Positions 60,454 through 64,000 of a stretch of 64,000 nucleotides of DNA are shown here, piece after piece. Numbering within the stretch: position 1 is the first letter of the stretch; each line of letters opens with the position of its first letter. The notes beneath the pieces were generated by a model. That model worked only from the letters and a program-made list of their open reading frames with translations. It searched no databases and had not been told where the DNA came from. Both the position numbers and the translations under genes were made by a program. Source of the stretch: Microscilla marina ATCC 23134. Its GTDB lineage: Bacteria > Bacteroidota > Bacteroidia > Cytophagales > Microscillaceae. The stretch is from the NCBI RefSeq assembly GCF_000169175.1, contig NZ_AAWS01000009.1:124001-188000 (forward strand), given 5' to 3'.

Positions 60454-62544
60454 ATGAATATCCAAAAAATAAAGCTATATAACTTTAAAATTTACGCGGG
60501 AGATCAACAACTTACTTTTGATTATAAAAGCCAAAGCCATCGCAATGTATTTGTAGTAGCTGGAAGCAACGGTTATGGTAAAACTACCTTACTTACTTCA
60601 TTGGTTTGGTGCTTGTACGGCAAGCTCATGCAAGAAGTAGATGATATTTTTAAACGCCAAATCATTGAGGCAGGAGGATACCATAAATATTTGTTGGCAA
60701 GCATGAATCGCTTGGCTTATGCCAATGATGAGCGTTTATATTCGGTGCAAATCACATTTAATGATATTGATATACCAGGGGTTTCTTGCAGTAATATAGA
60801 TATCATTAGGAGCTATAGCTACGGGGCTGTTGAGGATAAATTACAAATACTGATTGATGGGCAAGAAAATGAATTAATCAAGGATATTGGTACAGAGATT
60901 TTTATCCACGATTTTATTTTACCTAAAGAAATAGCCAAGTTCTTCTTCTTTGATGCTGAAAAAATAGTTTCACTGGCTGAAATGAAGTCCATCGATGATA
61001 AGAGAAAGTTGAGTAAAGCTTATTCGGAAGTACTAGGGATTAACAAATATGAAACGCTCAAAAGCAACCTTCAGGATTTAAGACTTCGTTTTCGTAGAGA
61101 TTCGGCAAGTGATGATGAGAAACAGAAGTTTGAAACGACGGTTAAACAGATTGAAGAAGCAGAGAAGTTAATTGAATATAGTGATGAGCAAGTTATTAAA
61201 CTCAAAGAAGAGAAGTTGATTTGCCAAACTCAGATAGATCAAATACAGGAGCGTTTAATCCGGCAAGGAAGTGGGTTGTCAGTTGATCAGATCAAAGATT
61301 TACGTAAACGTAAAGTACAGCTTAAGGTAGAGGGGGAGCAAATAAGAAATGAGTTCAAAGATTTGATGGAGTTGGCTCCTTTTGCTATCTCTTTCAAACT
61401 ATTGAATGAAGTGTTGGAGCAAGGGGTGCAAGAACTAAAACAATCTAAAGCCTCTGTACAGGACTCAGCTACCCAAGGTAACTTCAAAAAGTTATTAAAA
61501 GACTTCAAGTCACTCAAAAATAAAGATATTCATAAAGCTACCCATGAATACTACCTAAAAAGCCTTCAACAATTAATCGATAAACATTTTAAACCTAACG
61601 AACAACAAGCAACCGATGAAGTAAAAGTATTGCATGGTTTTTCAGAAGATGAGTTGTATACACTCAGGGCAATCATTGATAACTTAAAAACTTCTTATAA
61701 AAAACAGCTTCAAGCTTTAAAACAACGCGTGAAACGCAATCGTCAGGATAACGCTCAAGTGACTGCTCAACTTAGTGATGCCGAGAGTAAAGAGAAAGAT
61801 GCATTGATTCAAAAGCATCGAGATGAAAAAACACGATTGGAGCAACGAGTGATCGAAATAGAAGATAAAATAGAGGCACTCATCAGTGAAAGTAGTAAGA
61901 GAGAAAGCACACTGAATAGTCAAAAAAGTTTATACGAAAGCCTTACCCGAAAAATAGAAGTGGGCGAAAAGTATAAAGGTAAAGATAAACAAACCGCAAG
62001 GTTAATTGAACACTTGAATGCATTTATTGTAAAGATGAAGCACAAAAAGCATGAGTCATTGGAGCAACATATTTTACAAGGGCTAAGAACCTTAATGCAC
62101 AAAAAAGACTTTGTAGAAAAAGTAAAGGTAGAGCTGGACAATGATATTATAGATATACACTTGTACAATAACCGTGGTGAGGAAATAGAAAAAACGACTT
62201 TATCAAAAGGTGAACAACAACTTTATGCCACGGCCATTTTAAAATCTCTGGTAGAAGAATCAAATATTGACTTTCCGGTATTCATTGATAGTCCGATGCA
62301 AAAACTGGATGTAGCTCACTCTCAGAACATCATTGCAGAATTCTACCCAACAATCTCTAAGCAAGTAGTGATTTTGCCATTGCTTAATAAAGAGATGACA
62401 CAGGCGGAGTATGATTTGCTAAAAGAGTACATAAATAATACTCATTTAATAGTTAATGAAGATGATGAAAAGTCTTCGTTTATGCCTGTGAAGCCAAATG
62501 AATTATTTGAAACAGCCCAAAAAATAGTTACTCAACATGTTTAG
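60454..62544 (+). CDS. dndD: DNA phosphorothioation ATPase DndD
   Basis: A 696-aa SMC-like ATPase: Walker A AGSNGYGKTTLLTSLVW (G37-T44), HDFILPKEIAKFFFFDAEKI, long coiled coils (about 205-300 and 400-530) and the C-terminal signature LSKGEQQLYATAILKSL with Walker B FPVFIDSPMQKLD. It opens or nicks DNA for sulfur insertion. There is no CxxC hook in the coiled coil. It overlaps dndE by 8 bp. Confidence 0.95.
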   Translation: MNIQKIKLYNFKIYAGDQQLTFDYKSQSHRNVFVVAGSNGYGKTTLLTSLVWCLYGKLMQEVDDIFKRQIIEAGGYHKYLLASMNRLAYANDERLYSVQITFNDIDIPGVSCSNIDIIRSYSYGAVEDKLQILIDGQENELIKDIGTEIFIHDFILPKEIAKFFFFDAEKIVSLAEMKSIDDKRKLSKAYSEVLGINKYETLKSNLQDLRLRFRRDSASDDEKQKFETTVKQIEEAEKLIEYSDEQVIKLKEEKLICQTQIDQIQERLIRQGSGLSVDQIKDLRKRKVQLKVEGEQIRNEFKDLMELAPFAISFKLLNEVLEQGVQELKQSKASVQDSATQGNFKKLLKDFKSLKNKDIHKATHEYYLKSLQQLIDKHFKPNEQQATDEVKVLHGFSEDELYTLRAIIDNLKTSYKKQLQALKQRVKRNRQDNAQVTAQLSDAESKEKDALIQKHRDEKTRLEQRVIEIEDKIEALISESSKRESTLNSQKSLYESLTRKIEVGEKYKGKDKQTARLIEHLNAFIVKMKHKKHESLEQHILQGLRTLMHKKDFVEKVKVELDNDIIDIHLYNNRGEEIEKTTLSKGEQQLYATAILKSLVEESNIDFPVFIDSPMQKLDVAHSQNIIAEFYPTISKQVVILPLLNKEMTQAEYDLLKEYINNTHLIVNEDDEKSSFMPVKPNELFETAQKIVTQHV

Positions 62545-62923
62545 TAGTCTTAAAACTTCTGAAGCCAATAAAATACGTATTACAGAACTTACCAGTAAAC
62601 TAAGCCTAGGGGCAGAGAATGCTATTGCCCGCATTGCACTTGGTCATTCCCTGGCGCAGAGTAAAAAGCTTGACTTAAAAAATATCGCTGATGCTAAAGG
62701 GAAAGAATACAGCAAGCGAATTTTACTAGGCGAACATGAAGCGTATTATATCGCCCTTATTTGTCAAAAGTATGGGCTTTATAAAACAGATAAGGATATC
62801 CCAAAATACCTTAAGCTTCATATAGATCATGGATTAGAGCTGGTGCATGGCAGCATCAGCTCTAATCCAAACCTGGATGGTATTGATTTTTTAATTAGTG
62901 AGGTGAGCTTGGGGTTGGGTTAA
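62537..62923 (+). CDS. dndE: DNA phosphorothioation protein DndE
   Basis: A 128-aa protein: LKTSEANKIRITELTSKLSL, NAIARIALGHSLAQSKKLDL, KEYSKRILLGEHEAYYIALI, then HIDHGLELVHGSI. Normal DndE size. It binds nicked DNA in the Dnd complex. Its stop overlaps that of the convergent gene by 4 bp. Confidence 0.92.
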   Translation: MFSSLKTSEANKIRITELTSKLSLGAENAIARIALGHSLAQSKKLDLKNIADAKGKEYSKRILLGEHEAYYIALICQKYGLYKTDKDIPKYLKLHIDHGLELVHGSISSNPNLDGIDFLISEVSLGLG

Positions 62924-64000
62924 GATAAACTGAACACCTTTAAGGCAACCTCAATTAGCTTTTTTTCTCTACGTTGTATTGTTGCTACGTCCCAAACAGA
63001 ATTATCTGCAATCTCAATGTTCATTTTTAACATTGAATCTTTTAAAATATCTTTTTTATTATTGAAGGCTTTATTACCAGCAGTAGCATTGTCTTTGGTA
63101 TCAAAGAATGATAAGTTGCCAAGCGTATTGACAAGTGGTTCCAAACTCAAATCTTTTACATGTGGTTCAGGCTTTTGTGGATACACATGTTCAATGGTTG
63201 AGGATTCAAAATCATATATACGATTTAAGCCTTTAGGTTGAGGGCTTCCCTGGGCTCCATCATTATACCAACTTAAGTAATAATCTACTGTAGTTAAGAA
63301 GTATTTCACTGCTTTTCTTGCTGATGATTCATACTTTAGTTTACTGGGAAGTAAATTTTTGAAGGTTTCGTCATCAGCACTTTTTTGTAATAGGTTATTC
63401 AACTTTTTCTTTAGTTGTTGATTTATATTGTATGTAGCAGGGTTATCTCTAATTGTTTTTGCTTCTTTATTATATACTTGTATCAAAGCACTTGCATGTC
63501 CATTACAGATGATCTTGTACCTAAAGAAGAACTTCTCCAGCAAATGTACTAAATCTGCAAATTTACGTGCACCAAGTTGTTGAGCCGCAAGTAATAAAGG
63601 TATGCTTGCTTTATTATCTAATACGTTGATTAATAAATAAAGACGATACTTATCCCATTGTTTGACATTATCAACATCTTGGAATGGCCAATGATAATGC
63701 AAGTATTTGTTACATAACTCAAATTCATTTACAATTTTTTGAGTATTATCCCTTATTTCTATTGACTGTTCCTGGTCAACTTGTTCTTGGATGGGATAAA
63801 AAAGCTGGGTGAATTCCTTGTGAAGCTTGGCTTTTTTAGCTCTTTCACCATTTTTAGAGGAGTAAATCCACTGTAAGTTATCTTCTACAACCTTTGTTTC
63901 ACTAGAGAGTATTTGATCCCAGGATTTTTCTACACTATTTTGTTCGTTAGGATACTGTTCCAGTGCTTCAAGTACATTGGCCTTAATTAAATCGCCATTT
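62920..64000 (-). CDS. DUF262/DUF1524-type protein (GmrSD/SspE-like), partial
   Basis: The gene stays open through 64000, so its N-terminus is outside the window. An in-frame TTG at 63702 is not a real start. The visible 360 residues comprise a helical part (LIKANVLEALEQYPNEQNS, KLHKEFTQLFYPIQEQVDQE) and the DUF1524 C-domain with the HNH-type motif SSTIEHVYPQKPEPHVKDLS and NTLGNLSFFDTKDNATAGNK. DUF262 should lie in the missing part. Such proteins cut modified DNA (GmrSD) or sense phosphorothioate (SspE). Convergent with dndE, it may be the restriction partner of the locus. Confidence 0.82.
   Translation of the reverse strand, partial: NGDLIKANVLEALEQYPNEQNSVEKSWDQILSSETKVVEDNLQWIYSSKNGERAKKAKLHKEFTQLFYPIQEQVDQEQSIEIRDNTQKIVNEFELCNKYLHYHWPFQDVDNVKQWDKYRLYLLINVLDNKASIPLLLAAQQLGARKFADLVHLLEKFFFRYKIICNGHASALIQVYNKEAKTIRDNPATYNINQQLKKKLNNLLQKSADDETFKNLLPSKLKYESSARKAVKYFLTTVDYYLSWYNDGAQGSPQPKGLNRIYDFESSTIEHVYPQKPEPHVKDLSLEPLVNTLGNLSFFDTKDNATAGNKAFNNKKDILKDSMLKMNIEIADNSVWDVATIQRREKKLIEVALKVFSLS

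Noticed and set aside
1-64000. tRNA or rRNA genes as integration targets
   Set aside because: I saw no cloverleaf or rRNA-like sequence by eye; covariance-model searching would be needed to exclude a partial tRNA at an att site.

Overview
This window looks like chromosome from a Bacteroidota bacterium, most likely of the Cytophagales and Microscilla-like. The reasons are family content (Rha and AntA-type regulators, a HYC_CC_PP-like protein, DUF2911, DUF3347, a DUF6046-like tail protein), moderate GC, scarce Shine-Dalgarno sites and a promoter of the TTTG-N19-TAnnTTTG kind. All functional calls come from reading motifs and protein architecture; no database search was run.

Regions. (1) 0.2-14.9 kb is an integration, regulation and replication module: tyrosine recombinase, excisionase-like HTH protein, a family of Rha-like regulators (one built of tandem repeats), three DnaB-type ATPases plus an orphan dnaB tail, three tandem winged-helix-like paralogues, 1.3 kb of non-coding DNA full of hairpins, and an XRE regulator divergent from a repeat-bearing membrane protein with a pair of palindromic operators between them. 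(2) 14.9-20.5 kb, minus strand, encodes the baseplate end of a contractile-tail phage (tail-end protein, gpI- and gpJ-like, LysM/gpX, gp25, gpV, gpD). (3) 20.5-24.2 kb has a CRISPR array of 8 repeats without cas genes and then, on the opposite strand, the tape-measure gene. (4) 24.5-38.9 kb is a plus-strand copper/silver resistance island (CusA/CusC/CusB-like efflux, DUF3347 and DUF2911 lipoproteins, an HMA-AraC sensor, CPH- and CPC-type P1B ATPases, a small HMA chaperone). (5) 39.3-50.3 kb, minus strand, is the head and tail part of the phage: C5 methylase, DUF6046-like protein, tail chaperone with a classic -1 slippery site, tube, sheath, capsid, ClpP-type protease/scaffold, an antirepressor and an initiator gene with internal iteron-like repeats. 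No terminase or portal gene is visible. (6) 50.5-64 kb is a phosphorothioation (dnd) defence locus: cysteine desulfurase (dndA-like), then a HIT-family gene cut into three pieces by two insertions (a 3.5 kb segment with an FAD oxidase and IS66 debris, and an intact IS21-family element), then dndC-dndD-dndE and a convergent DUF262/DUF1524-type protein that runs off the window.

How the parts work together. Regions 1, 2, 3 and 5 read as a prophage, or a composite of two elements, whose structural operon is split by the copper island and the CRISPR array. IR-bounded and shared palindromic repeats lie between its structural genes. Region 6 is a defence island heavily worked over by transposition. 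dndB is absent, and the DUF1524 nuclease-like neighbour suggests an SspE/GmrSD-type restriction partner for the DndCDE modification proteins.
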